A stretch of DNA of 64,000 nt from Grifola frondosa. Lineage: Eukaryota; Basidiomycota; Agaricomycetes; Polyporales; Grifolaceae. Shown piece after piece: positions 22,555 through 34,189 of the stretch. Where the stretch lies: assembly GCA_001683735.1 (NCBI GenBank), contig LUGG01000022.1, forward strand, positions 868,001 through 932,000, in the 5' to 3' direction. Within the stretch, counting starts at the first letter, position 1, and the number at the start of each line of letters is the position of its first letter. A program made the translations under genes and the position numbers. The notes under the pieces were generated by a model. That model was given only the letters and a program-made list of their open reading frames with translations. It searched no databases and was not told the DNA's origin.

Positions 22555-23262
22555 TACAACCAGGTGAGATTGTAATAATGAAGTATTACAAGCAGACCTG
22601 ATTGTACTATTGAATATTACAACCAGGCCTGGTTGTATTATCTAGAATTACAATGAGGCCTGATTGTTTTATTGAATATTACAACCAGACCTGGTTGTAT
22701 TACCTAGTATTACAATGAGGCCTGGTTGTTTTACTGGATATTACAATCAGACCTGGTTGTTTTATTGAATATTACAATGAAGCCTGATTGTTTTATGAAA
22801 TATTACAACCAGACCTGGTTGTATTACCTAGTATTACAATGAGGCCTGGTTGTATTACTATATATTACAATCAGACCTGGTTGTTTTATCGAATATTACA
22901 ATCAGACCTGGTTGTTTTATTGAATATTACAATGAGGCCTGGTTGTTTTATTAAATATTACAACCAGACCTGGTTGTATTATCTAGAATTACAATGAGGC
23001 CTGATTGTTTTATGCAATATTACAATCAGACCAGGTTGTTTTATTGAATATTACAATGAGGCCTGGTTGTTTTATCAAATATTACAATTAGACCTGGTTG
23101 TATTACTATATATTACAATCAGCCCTGGTTGTTTTATCGAATATTACAATCAGACCTGGTTGTTTTATCGAATATTACAATCAGACCTGGTTGTTTTACT
23201 GGATATTACAATGAGACCTGATTGTACTATAGGAATATCACAACCAGCCCTAGTTGTAATAC
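22555..23262. repeat. Foldback element 1 right-arm satellite
   Basis: This is the inverted counterpart of the left array, with roughly 22 units, so it is shorter by several units. Forms and spacers are the same in reverse complement. The length difference shows that the arrays change independently. Confidence 0.95.
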
Positions 23263-23424
23263 ATTGCAGCCTAATTGTATTACAATGCTACTGTTGTAAT
23301 ACAATAGCTAATACAATCAGCCCAGCATTGTATTACAGCCCAATTTTACAACCTGACCTGCTAACTCACAACGGTTTTGGCAGGTTTGTGCTATATTGTA
23401 ATACCAAAATGGTGACCACAGCTG

Positions 23425-23729
23425 TCACACTCCTCTCCAATCCCCCGAAGTGCAGTGGGTTGCATTGCGGAACATCAACTTGCTTCTGCAAAAGCGGCCA
23501 GAACTGCTGTCCAGCGAGATGCGCGTGTTCTTCTGCAAGTACAATGATCCATTGTACGTGAAGGTGGAAAAGCTAGATATCATGGTGAGGCTCGCTGGCG
23601 AAAGCAACATCGATGCACTCCTGAGCGAACTGAAAGAGTGAGTATCGGTTTCGTTCTGCACTCGTGCAAGACTCACGCCTGGCTAATAGGTACGCATCCG
23701 AGGTGGATGTTGACTTTGTGCGGAAGCAG
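23425..23729 (+). pseudogene. AP-complex beta-adaptin, continuation after foldback element
   Basis: The exon resumes with VTLLSNPP, then [40 protein letters not shown] and [14 protein letters not shown]. After an intron at 23638-23689 it continues YASEVDVDFVRK and is followed by a GTGAG donor at 23730. This is exactly the sequence that follows MAPPLVTL in beta-adaptins. One C is missing in the run 23442-23446. Nothing downstream resembles the rest of the trunk, hinge or ear, so the gene is truncated as well as interrupted. An intact copy would have to exist elsewhere in the genome. Confidence 0.88.
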
Positions 23730-24355
23730 GTGAGATGAGCTCACGAAGTCCTGCAGGCAAGCAGCTCGGTGGGTAGCGGGCTTAGCGCACGGCTACATGT
23801 GGTGTATGCGGACGAGGATTGAGAACTGTGGGTGGCGGAGCGGAGAAGATTACTTTGACAAGATGTTGTTTGGGCGTCGTGTGTCTGTGGCATCAGACGG
23901 GGCTGTGGGGATCGGATCGTGGATGCTTGGTTCACACGCAAGCAGTTGCGGAGGGGCTCGAGCGGAACCCTCGAAGATGTCCAGGAGTGGGAGCGCAAAC
24001 GGGCAAGTACCTTTTCTTAATGGTTTGTGAGGTCTTCTGGGTCTGCACGGTTGAAGTCAAGACAATTGAGAGGATACAGACGAAAACGACCGCCAACCAA
24101 GTTGCTAAGATCAACAAGATGGTCAAGAATATTTAAAACGACAAGTACCGGAAATTCTCTGGTTGCTATGAGTGCTCTTTGAGGTCTCTTAATACTCTGA
24201 GATTGTCTAATAATTTTTTGTCTGAACTATCTCGATTGTCTGACAGCTCTGTATGTCTCACTGATCTTAATTTAAGATGTCTCAGATGTATTTAGATGAT
24301 TTAAGACGAAATTAGACATATCTGGATTTTGCTGATGTACCATTCAGTAGTCCCA
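23730..24355. other. Unassigned region after truncated beta-adaptin
   Basis: Frames at 23797-24136 have no recognisable product. 24160-24340 is rich in GTCT/AGAC and CTGA words, similar in style to 15170-15430, and may be another small element remnant. Confidence 0.4.
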
Positions 24356-24597
24356 TCCCATGATGTATCCTATCATGGATACATCACGGAAGAGAGATAC
24401 ATCCTCCATCTATGACAGATATATCCTTCACGGTGATGCATTCATCGAGAAACAGATACATCCCATGTATATATCCGCTATAGGCTCGGGCGCGCATTGG
24501 CAAAAGGGATGGCGTACGCGGCCTCGAACGACGCATGCCGCAAACACGAGTGCAAGACATATACCACTGAGCTACCCTGACACAACGATTCACTGAT
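24356..24597 (-). mobile_element. tRNA-derived SINE candidate
   Basis: On the minus strand TAGCTCAGTGG (A-box type) near 24575 is followed about 34 bases later by CGTTCGAGGCC (B-box type), the internal polymerase III promoter layout of tRNAs. No pairing acceptor stem is seen, so it is not a working tRNA. The body that follows has several GATACATC/GATATATC words. A related arrangement lies at 44.7-45.0 kb. Confidence 0.4.
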
Positions 24598-24850
24598 TAG
24601 CAGAAACTTCATCCACATATTGCTCAAACTGTGGATATACCAATTGTTTCGCATGCTTCTCAAGTCCATCAAGCTACGGATACATCCCCTACCCTGTAAT
24701 ATCAAACGCGTCTGGCTAATCATCGACACCATCAATCTACCTCCCCATGCACTGCACTAGAGGACGCCACTGGCTCGTCGGCGGGTGGCAATTGTGTATC
24801 CTCCTGAGTAGACATCGGGTCAGTATTATGATTACAACCCCCTAGCGCGC

Positions 24851-27800
24851 TCATACCATCCTGATCTTGCCCGTGAAGGCCTCTATGCTCCTGTGCAGTA
24901 GCCTGCTATATCGATCAGCTTGTCTGTGTGGATTCCGAACAGGTCAGCAACCAAATCTCCCGGACATGTTATCCACTTACTTGCGTGCATAACCCTCCTC
25001 TCCTGTCTTGGCATCCACATGGTGCTGCTCTGCTTGCTGTTCCCAATGCCCACGCCACCACCGGAATGTCCGTACCGTCCGCCGCATCTCCTCCTCAAGC
25101 AACAGGACTTCTTCATGCCAGCGCGATTGAAGAGCGCTGCGCCGGAACCAGTGCGTGCGCATGGCTAGCTCGACTTAGCGCACGTCCTTCTGAAAGCGTT
25201 GCTCACTCACCATCAGCCAAGAAGTTCTTGATCGCACCCTCCGATACCTCCCCACGAACGTGAAGTCCTCCCAGATCCAAGATGGAGTCTTGCGGCTGTC
25301 TCCCAGCTGCTCCTCCTCCGTGTACATTGCGAACGGTACGACATCCGTGGTCTTCAGCACACGGTAGCACGCATCATCTACTTGCCTAAGGCGATCAACG
25401 CACGTCTTGCACGACGATAGGTGTCAGCCGCACGACCGACCGCTTGTTGCTTGCGTTGAATCTTCCGCATCGCACGCGTGTTCTGGATTTGGCCTGAAAC
25501 GTTGCGGCGTTGGTATCTGAAAGAGAATGCGGTGATCAGGTGGGTACGAGTATCAGCCAAAGCATCATTCGCCTGGCCCTGGCGAACCTGGCGCTCCAGG
25601 TCCACGAGCGCTCTCATCGACGGGTGTGCAAGTACCAAAGGACTGTATGCGGACGGTAACTCGATGTTGATCGCGTTGATCTCGTCCCAGCCTTCTGCCT
25701 TCGCTTGCCGCGCACGCCCCGCCGTCGCCGTTGCCTTCCGTTTCTTCGGTGCAACAGTCGCTTGGCTCGCTGAGGTGTCATCCTCTTCGCTGTCCTCATC
25801 TTCTTCCTCCTCTCATCCTCATGACACCCTCGTTCACCGTCACTGAACCATGGAAAATTGATCGGAAGCGACCACCCATGGCAAGCCATCTGCACATCCA
25901 CCATAGCCTCATCTACCATGGGCGCGACAAACCGCACGTGTGTGACTCTCCAGCTTCGAGCCCTAACTTCAATTGCACGTGCTTTGCTTCGAGCTGTGTC
26001 TTCGTGGCCTCACTGCCGTCATCCGAAGTGAGATCTGCCAAAAGTGAAAACCTTGGCGAGACGGTCAGAGCACACCTCGCCCAAGAGAAACTAGGACAAC
26101 ACTCACTTGAGATTATCCAATGCGACGCCCTCCTCTACTGCGCCCAACATCCCCGCACCTTCCCCCCTGTGGCCTCCACCACAGCGTCCAAGTGTCGTGA
26201 TCTCTTTTTGGGATGGAGCTGCATATGTGATGGTTAACACATTGACTTGCTTAGAATCATATGCACTCACCGGCCTCCTTGCGAGGTTCATACGGATTTG
26301 GAAGATCCTTGTGGTTCCCCATATGTACCACTTGCTTCAGCCATGCGGCCTCTTCCCCCTTCCATTCAATGAGTTTTGGGTTCGGAATGTTGGCCTCGAC
26401 TTTCTGTAAATGTTCTCGAGCCTGTTGCAATTGCACAATGGCGGTCGAGTGTTTCTGGCGAAGCGCGTCGGCTAAAAATGGATTTCAGCGAGACAGTTGG
26501 CATCCAAAGGCATGATACAAACCAAGGCTGTGTATACGCCGAATGTTCATGTCAGAATGATGGTCATTGATGATGTCGTGCCTATGGCCCGAGGACATCT
26601 CCCGCGTGCGTCCCCCGAGGGCATTCAAGGAGGCCCAGATGCTTCCGGTGCTTCACCATCTGTCATCCCAACGCCCGGCAACCAATGGAATGAGAATTTG
26701 TACCGACATTCAGGACGATGGGCTGGCAAATGAAACTTGCCCACAGCGGCGAGGGTCCACGGGAAGTATCTGATCTGTATCGTCTTCAAGTCAGTCACAT
26801 GCTCCTTCATCCACTTCAGACGTGCTAGCAGTAGGATCCGGTACTGGCAATTTATATCGTACCCGGACACGTGTCTTAGTAGACCCATGTATCGTGTCAA
26901 TCCTGATAGCAAGGCGAAATCGACGTTGGCAAAGCTAGGAAAACCGTCATCAGTCCGGACTATTCACGACGTTGTCAATGACTTGCCGTTCTCCTTTCTG
27001 GAGATCCACCCCCCCGCCGGGCAACACGAACATGTGCCGCCCGCATGACAATCCCACCGTTCCGGACACCTTCGCCCAGTAGCCACCGTAGCCCATCGCC
27101 CGAAGTTCGCGCAAGTGCTCACCTGAACGACACCAATATAAAGTTAGCAGCCATACCGGGCGCACGCCACTCTGCTCTCATACCTCAGGTTTCCACGGAC
27201 CCAGGTGTCGTTGAAATCGGGTAAAATCGTCCTCATTGGCAAAATACGCCGCTCCCAGCGTTAAAGGAAAGTCGTTGGGGTCCGTTGGTTTCATCTTCTG
27301 ATTTTGATGAAAATTGCCATCGATTGTGTGAAAAAGAGATCCAGGAATCTGCGTCAGTCCATCAGCCAAACTCATGGCCGGCACGACAGTATAAGATACC
27401 CACTGAAGATGTTCGGGGCGCTCACACCATTTAGGATCCATGTTCATATCTGGTTGAGGGCACGCTGGACACAACACCGCCAGCGACCCTGCGCGCATGT
27501 CACGCGATGGCGGAACTCCCGCACGTTTGCAAGCCCGCAAGAAGGTAAACTCACGGCTGGCTGTCAACAGTTCTCGATAACGGTCCTGCCAAGTTTCGTT
27601 TTGTCAGTCAAATCCGCAGTACATAATCATCTAGCTTACCGGGACGACATCTGGACACACGTTGTCTATGAGCCGCCGTAGATATGTGAAGTAATCTCGC
27701 GCATTGACCTGACTTTGCAGAGACGCTAGATGGAAACAGCGAAGGCCATTGATCGTGAACGCCGTCCGAGGCGTTGTCCACGAACCTGGCCAGAAACCCG

Positions 27801-28597
27801 CTTGTATGAGCTGCAGAGGCTCTGGGCATGGCGTCGATCCAGCGGCCTGTGGACACGCGCAAAAGCGGACACAATATGTGTGAACGCCATGCTCGTGCAC
27901 AATGGTCATCATGCGAGTAGACAATGCTGTTGGGCACCGCGCGCCATGTGGCCCAACTCCAATTTTAACCCCAGGTCCCCAAAGAAGTCCGCCGCCAAAA
28001 GCTCCCCGGCACGGTCCACTTCTCAATCACATGGAATGGGTTGTGCTGGTGGTCCTCAAGAATACACTGCTTGCACACGGTCGGCCCATGGTAGCACTCT
28101 GTGCAGTGATACAAGTCGACGGGGGGGCAGCATCATTGGGGACTGCTGCACACCGTGAACAAGCCGTAATACCCAGATTCGTCACTCGCGCGCCATCCAT
28201 GCCCTCAGTGCGGGCGCCGCCCACTGGTCCAAAAATTGGCTCATTCGCACGGAGGGAGGCTGTATGGAAGATTTAGTGCAAATTTCTCGCACGCTCGTGG
28301 TATCACTCACTATGGTATTATTTAGACGTGCTTTTTTGAACGACTCGGAGGTAGAGTGAGTATCGGCAGAGTAGGCGGAGGCAATGGGAGAGGCAAAGCT
28401 CGCCGGTGGGGCAGAGTGCACGCAGGCGTACTACCACTACTTTGCAAGCTCGCGAATGGGTCCCACTTGGGTAAAGACTGCGTCGTTCGCGCAATGGCGT
28501 TGCTGGCATTGGTAGGGACCTTCGCTTGGAAACCCGCATTCAACGTGAAGCGAGCACTGCCCTTGCTCGGGCCCGGCGCTGAGGGGGGGCCAGACAT
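24851..28597 (-). CDS. Second KDZ transposase, different subtype
   Basis: The minus strand reads from MSGPPSAPGPSKGSARF (28597) through a zinc cluster (CSRC, CTEC, CKQC, then HQHNPFH) and FTINGLRCFHLASLQSQVNA. The core motifs are SLFHTIDGNFHQNQKM near 27.31 kb, VSGYDINCQYRI near 26.86 kb and GVGMTDGEAPE near 26.66 kb, the D-D-E positions of KDZ enzymes. Between 26.5 and 25.8 kb the frame is poorly resolved. The C-terminal part is clear: GWDEINAINIELPSAYSPLV, RYQRRNVSGQIQNTRAM, SWIWEDFTFVG and ALQSRWHEEVLLLEEEMRRT, with a last intron at 24980-24891 and stop near 24851. One C is missing at 28121-28127. It differs widely from the 9.7-13.4 kb enzyme. Confidence 0.82.
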
Positions 28598-30114
28598 GCA
28601 CAGTACGTCCAGTATAGCTCAAAAATTTTAGGTGGTCTCCCACCGGCACATGCCGATGGGATCGACCGATCCAGCTCTTCGCACATGGTCACAGTTTCTA
28701 TGTGGGCACTAAGTACAGCAAGCGCATAATGAATTTATTTAATCGATCCGTCTAACCACCAATATTGCTTCAGCCCTGGACCATGTGCGACTATGTCGGG
28801 ATGAAGGTGCGTGCGAGTTACCTGGGTGCAATGCAACGAAGTGTGAGGACTCACCGCGTCAAGACTTTCTTTATCATATCCACACTTGCGGCATATCGCC
28901 CAGCGCTGGGCCATGTAGGCCGACGTGAGCTCCTACGTGCAAGTCATCTGTGTGCTATGGTAATGGAGTGGCAAGTACTCACCGCGCCAAGTCTGTCAAG
29001 TCCACGCCGGCCCAACGAGGATCGGTCGAAGGCAGATGCAGCCTACCACGGTCGCCGTGGAGGCAACCATGGTTGCAGGCACGGGTGGTGGTCCCTCGCC
29101 ATAGAGACGAAGGACCCGTGGAACGAAATGAATGGCAGCCAGGACGAGGTGGGTGACAGCGAGAACGAGGAAGCGGCCAGGACGAGGTCGGAGCCAGCGA
29201 GACCATCGGTCGTGGGTGCAGCCTACCACGGTCGCCGTGAAGGCGACCATGGTTGCAGGCGCGGGTGGTGGTCCCTCGCCATGGAGGCGAAGGACCCGTG
29301 GAACAAAGTGGTAGCGGCCAGGACGAGATGGGTGACAGGGAGGACATGGGCGACGGAGTCATACAAGCGAGGAGGTGGAATATAGCGAAGGAGTTATGGC
29401 GGAGCTGGAATACTGCGCCTCGGTCACCTCGGGGACCAGCCTCGGTCCCCAGCCTCGGTCACGAGACTCGGTCACGCCAGCTTTGGTCACGAGACTCGGT
29501 CACGCCAGCTTCGGGCACGAGGTTCACGTTGTGGGCGGCTATCATGATTCACACTTCATTTGGTTCCGTATTCGTACGTCTGTACTCTCTCACTCCCACT
29601 CCCGCTGGCACATCCCTACTGCAAGACCCGTCTCAAGCCCTGCTCCATCAGAGCCCTGTCTTCACGACGGAGTCCTGGTATAGCTCCACTGCCCAGATAC
29701 CCCGTCCTCACGACGGAGATTTGGTAGTGTTCTTGCCGCCCGCCCCATCAACTTCAAACGTTCGCGCCTCCCTCCTTTACCGCCTCATCGTGCTCTGCTT
29801 CCCTTGTTGCTTCCCTCTTGTTTGTGTGCCTGCCCGTGTTAAGCGTCATCTGCATCCCCTGGTACGACATCTGAAGACTCGCACAGGTGTGCATACCGAG
29901 TGAGTGGATTCGCCTCGCCGTCATTGAATACTGACCTCGCCCCACGTACCACTTCCCTAGCCATGCCAGTCGAAAGAAGGGGACATGTTCTCGTGGGGCG
30001 GGATGCCATCATGGCAGCGTTGCATGCCCCCGCCCCGAAGGCCCACTTCGCGCGTCGGACTGCCGTACCCTCGCTTTGCTGGACGACCGCTGGTTGATTT
30101 CTTCGCCGAACATG
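28598..30114. other. Intergenic with tandem repeats
   Basis: No convincing gene. A 180-bp direct duplication lies at 29038-29340 and a short GGTCACGAGACTC array near 29440-29520. Frames from about 29930 (MPVERRGHVLVGRDAIMAAL) may be the true N-terminus of the next gene, but they do not join in frame. Confidence 0.5.
29038..29340. repeat. Direct tandem duplication, period 180 bp
   Basis: GCAGCCTACCACGGTCGCCG at about 29038 recurs at about 29218, and similarity continues through GGTGGTGGTCCCTCGCCAT and AAGGACCCGTGGAAC to the end of each copy. Both strands are open across it, so any translation is uncertain. Confidence 0.85.
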
Positions 30115-32482
30115 TCGTTCATTCCTGAGATCCCGATTCACAAGGAGGGGGAGGTGTTCGGCCTATGCGCAGATGCCATGTTGAACGTCTTCGAGCTGTG
30201 GAAGTGGCCGCAATTTTACGATCAAAGTCTTCCCCATGCCATGTCAGCTCCTGGCAATCCGGATCTGATCGGCAACCTGACTCACCTCTCATTTCCGATG
30301 GAGGATGACATGCACGTCTTACCTGTATTCACTGACTCCCGCGCTCCCTGGTGGCATTTCAACAGCAACGATTTCCACGTCGACTTGGAGATCCCAGGTG
30401 CGCAGGTAGGCTGGTTGTCTGCCCCGGTGGTCGTACGGTTGCGCGAGGCAGTTATTGAGGCGACCTTGTGCGTGCGTTCTACTTTGGACGGGGATGGAAA
30501 GATCGCTGCCGACAGCGCCCGTTTCATCTGGCGGCTAGTCCAACGCCTGCGATCTGCCGTCGTGAGGCTCGAAGAGATCCCAATGAGTACGTTTGAGGTG
30601 GCAGAGTGGTTCAGGGAGGTGCAACGCTTACTGTTAGAAGTCCCGCTTGGATTATCCACATGATTGTAGTTCACCCTCGCCTCGCCAACCCTGCATTTGA
30701 CGATTCCAGCCATGTTCTTCCCTTACGAGGCGTGTTGACGGGACACTTGTCGTTGGCTGAGAACCTGTTCCGCTGCGGTATTCCCGTGTGGTGGGTTAGG
30801 CCCGCTCACACATTGACAACGGCCACCGTGATCATGCGCGTCGTCAACATGATACCTGCCTCCATCCATTTCAATCCGAAGACTCTCATGAAGCATGGCA
30901 AGTATACGCACGTTGCTCCTAGGTGGCTCCACACCAGCACATTCGACAACTTGTCCGAATCTATAGTTCAGCAGCTGCACCACTTCAGCCTGACCAATCG
31001 CCCTACGTTACGCAAACTCGCTCCGGTCTGGCAAGAGACCAGTCAGAGGAGCAATGACGACGGAGTCACCGGGCAGGCGGACGACTCACCTGCGCTCGCG
31101 GTCGGATACCCCAACGTCGATGATATCAACCACGGTGGAGCTGCTGAGGATTGGGAGGTTGAGGTAGAGGTTGCAGGTGTGAACATTCCTTGCAAGTCTC
31201 CTGTGCCCGAGGGGTCCGAGCTGGGCCGGCGGGGACGGTAGAAATTTGCGACCCCTTACCCACCTCCCAGGGCAGAACTCCACAGCCGCGATCATGTGAT
31301 TGCCGTCCTGGTGCGTGATATCTTTTCGCTGCGGGTGAATTTAGCAAGCTCACACAAATTGATGTAGGTCGTAAACAGAAAACAAATGCGCCTGGTGCTC
31401 GGAATGGCGGGACGTCGGATGTGCGAGCAGCCGCACAGCGCAAGCGCGGGCAGTTACATCCCGTAACACAGGCGAGTTTGGGCGTCGCTCTAGAGCCATG
31501 CCAATCAGCTCCACCTCTCTGGGTGCCCCGCGTTTGTCCTGGTTGGGCCCAAGCTCTGCCTGCGTTCAGGCTGATGCCCAAAAGTGACTCTCCTCCCCAG
31601 CACTTGTTCTCGCTCCCTCCCCCCCATTTATTCTATGCTGAGGGTCAACTCACGGGCGCGCGGATGCATAATTGGTTGCGTATCAGGATGTATTTATCGC
31701 TCACGGCGCTCAATCCGCCGGCAGACGGAAAGTGTTGATGACAACGACGCAGTGGCGCATTGCGTTAGAAGGCAAATATTGTGCAATCCCCTACCAAGCT
31801 TTAGTCGTCAAACCGGTCTCCACCCCTGAGGACATAGCAAAACTGCCATCGAGCCCTCTGTTGAGTGAGGAAAGACGCAAGCGCACTTTGCATCGTGAGC
31901 AAGGTGGCTCCACTGCGGTCACCAGTGCCGAAAAGCGTCGGCAGAAACGGATCGCTGATCGGATCGACATCGCTGTGCGTTTCGGAGTCCACGCCGGCTT
32001 TGCGTCTTATCGTGCAGACCTCACTTTACCCCAGTGGCGGAGCTGCTACGTCTCACCGCCATAGCCGACACCGATCGCGCCTTGTGGGCCGAGGTTGTTT
32101 GGGAGTTGGCATCATGAATTTTCGCCTCGAGCTGTTGGACATCGACCGGGATTTGTTAGCTTCCCTGTATGGAGATGAGGACATGTCTGCGCTGCAGACA
32201 GGCAGTTGGAGCTGTTGAGGATCTGGCATGGAGAAGGCTCTTTGGCCCGATGTACGAGCGAGACACCTGTGCAGATGAGCTTGGCGCGGAGGATTGGCAA
32301 ATCCGTCGGGAGGCACATATCCGGTGGGCCCGGGCACTACAGTCTTGGCCACTGTCGACCTGGCATGGCGCGATGAAGACCTTCAAGACCGTCGCGCTTA
32401 TGACGCCTTCGAGGCTCACGTGGTGGATGTGTACTGCCGTTCATTCTACGAAGTGCGCGGCCGCCTTCCAACTGTGCGCTAG
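30115..32482 (+). CDS. Agaricomycete-specific hypothetical protein
   Basis: From MSFIPEIPIHKEGEVFGL the reading gives LNVFELWKWPQFYDQSLPHA, RAPWWHFNSNDFHVD, VAEWFREVQRLLLEV and, after a frame change near 30640, WIIHMIVVHPRLANPAF, LAENLFRCGIPVWWVRPAHT and HGKYTHVAPRWLHT. Further on come FSLPPPHLFYAEGQLTG, MHNWLRIRMYLS, TTTQWRIALEGKYCAIPY, NFRLELLDIDRDLLASL and YDAFEAHVVDVYCRSFYEVR before a stop at 32482. I know this order of blocks, including the LF.AG.PVW..RP signature, from large uncharacterised protein families of mushrooms. No catalytic motif is visible. Several frame changes and a poorly resolved stretch at 31240-31570 remain. The true start may be upstream near 29930. Confidence 0.6.
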
Positions 32483-33710
32483 TGACACCTGCATCCTTCG
32501 CCCGTCATCGGAACACTTAGATATCATTGCTCGCCGTATGTTGTGTTGTACATGTAGGCTCGTTTCTTCAGATCGAAATTAAGATGTTTGGCTGCAAAGC
32601 GCGTGAGGATAGTCAGACGCCTTAACTTGGCATTAAGACATCTTATCGGGGGCGGCCGTGACGACGCCGGAGCGCATTAGTCGGGAGGGCATTAGTCTCG
32701 TGCCTAGTCACCCGTTCAGACGTTCAGTGGGTGTCTTACTTTGCCGCTGGCGTGCTGATTATTGCAGGCGCATCGTGTTGCACCCATTCCAGTTGGCGTG
32801 GCGTGGGACCGACGAGTGTGCAACCTCGACTGACTTGGCCAAAATCCATGGCGCCGCAGAACGAGGAGCAGAGGGCGCGATTGCTGAAGGCGGCCCAAAC
32901 AAAGCTATTACGAGAAAAAAAAGTGAGTTTTGACCACTTCGAGGAGGCTTCGAAGCTGATGAGGATGATACAGGTCACTGCAAATGACGGCGCCCACTCC
33001 ATTGACCCCCGTGGACGCCAGGTGCTACCACGTCCGCTATCAGTTCGCCACCGCCCAGCAGCGGTTCGCCACCGCCCACCAGAATGCACCTGTGAGTGTC
33101 ACATTCATGGCGCTATGCGCAACGCTAACCACCGTCGTTAGAATCGATCGTCTGCCTATCTTGGGCCGCCCCTTCTTGCCAGACGAAATTCCTTGGCTGC
33201 ACACACTTTTGGAGACATGGGGTATTATAACGACCTGCCCAAATTTGTGGAGGACTTCCACGCGATTATCATCACACGAGGACGAACCCAAGCGTGCTCG
33301 CGGCATGGGTGAGAGCCAAGGACGACTGGATGACTCAGGGCGACATCATTCTCGAGTTGATTGAAGACTATCTAGTGGTGGACATATTGGAACATCGACA
33401 GGGGGACAATCTCAGGGCATGTGGAAGGGACTAACTGAGGTAGTATTCCGAATTCAGTGGATCATGACTGCGGCAGAGTTCGATTGCATGCCGCGGAGGT
33501 GGGGCATCCATTATCTGACACAGGAGTGGCTGAAATCATTGAGGACGAGGCGTTGGAAATTGAGGATTAGACGAGCGTGGCCGCATGTATGTACGAGCGT
33601 AGAGTATTCCGTGGTTGGGGTGAAATTACCTTGTTGCTCAATTGACTTGCATGCATGAATTTCGGACAAGGAAGGGGCGATGACATTGAACAAGTAGTAT
33701 CGAAGTACAT
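32483..33710. other. Unassigned region, possible gene remnant
   Basis: Plus-strand frames include MAPQNEEQRARLLKAAQTKL near 32850 and DDWMTQGDIILELIEDYLVV near 33330-33370, both with coding-like composition. They do not join into a gene I recognise. Confidence 0.3.
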
Positions 33711-34020
33711 TCAAACACGAGCCAATTTGCACACTACTCCAGCCATATACTGATCAACAAAATACCGAGCGCCGTCGCACGCGGAATCCGCAATATGCAG
33801 TTTCATGTGCGGGCTCGTCCCAAGCATGATGAACGCGGTTTCCCTGGGAGGATGAATGAGATTGGCAGAGCGGAGGTAATGTAACCGCTTACTGGTCCAA
33901 GTAGACTCCCGGGTATAGCCCACACACTACTACATACGCAGGCACCTGCTTCGTGCACTCCTTCACGCGCTCGTTCAGCTGCAATGACGACGCTGTCGCA
34001 CTCGCCAGTGACTCGTCATC
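33711..34020 (-). pseudogene. 3' part of split gene with second RNase H1 N-terminal-type domain
   Basis: Minus-strand reading directly next to foldback element 2 gives DPDDESLASATASSLQLNER, then VPAYVVVCGLYPGVYLDQ. After a GTAAGC...CAG intron it continues ETAFIMLGTSPHMKLHIADS and ARYFVDQYMAGVVCKLA to a stop near 33711. The VVVCG..PGVY and FV.QYMAGVV pattern is that of the RNase H1 N-terminal (Cauli_VI-like) domain. The 5' part with another such domain lies on the far side of the element at 38756-39210; joining the two across one 7-bp duplication keeps the frame. Confidence 0.65.
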
Positions 34021-34189
34021 CACTACTGGCTACCTGTATTGTAATACAATATAGCATCAACCTGCTACAACCGTTGTGAGTTAGCTGGTCAGGTTGTCAA
34101 AAATGCCGTAGTACAATACTGGGCAGATTGTAATATATATTGTATTACAATAGGAGCATTGTAATACAGCTAGGCCACATTTTTTTACA

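Larger units (their letters stand above)
19321..23424. mobile_element. Foldback element 1, 4.1 kb, 7-bp target duplication
   Basis: The element is flanked by TCACACT at 19314-19320 and 23425-23431. Its tips are CACTACTGGTCACC (left) and, reverse-complemented, CAGCTGTGGTCACC (right). The inverted arms run from 19321 to about 21141 and from about 21885 to 23424. Each arm has an outer AACCTGCC..CCG.TTGTGAGTTAGC segment, a roughly 31-bp satellite, and a unique inner segment of about 650 bp. The loop at about 21142-21884 has no coding potential that I can see. There is no transposase, so it is non-autonomous. It lies inside a beta-adaptin exon. Long satellite-bearing arms and 7-bp duplications recall foldback elements such as Galileo of the P superfamily, but I see no direct link. 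Confidence 0.9.

Noticed and set aside
19313..23432. 9-bp target duplication GTCACACTC for foldback element 1, suggesting a Mutator-type element
   Set aside because: The longer match works only for element 1. With 7 bp both elements have exact duplications and tips of equal length starting CA, so 7 bp is the consistent reading.
19648..23561. Open frames reading MFYQILQLDLVVL-type repeats
   Set aside because: These are translations of the satellite and repeat every unit on both arms; no real protein is likely.
24480..24597. Functional tRNA gene
   Set aside because: A and B boxes are present but no acceptor stem pairs, and a repeat body follows; a SINE head fits better.
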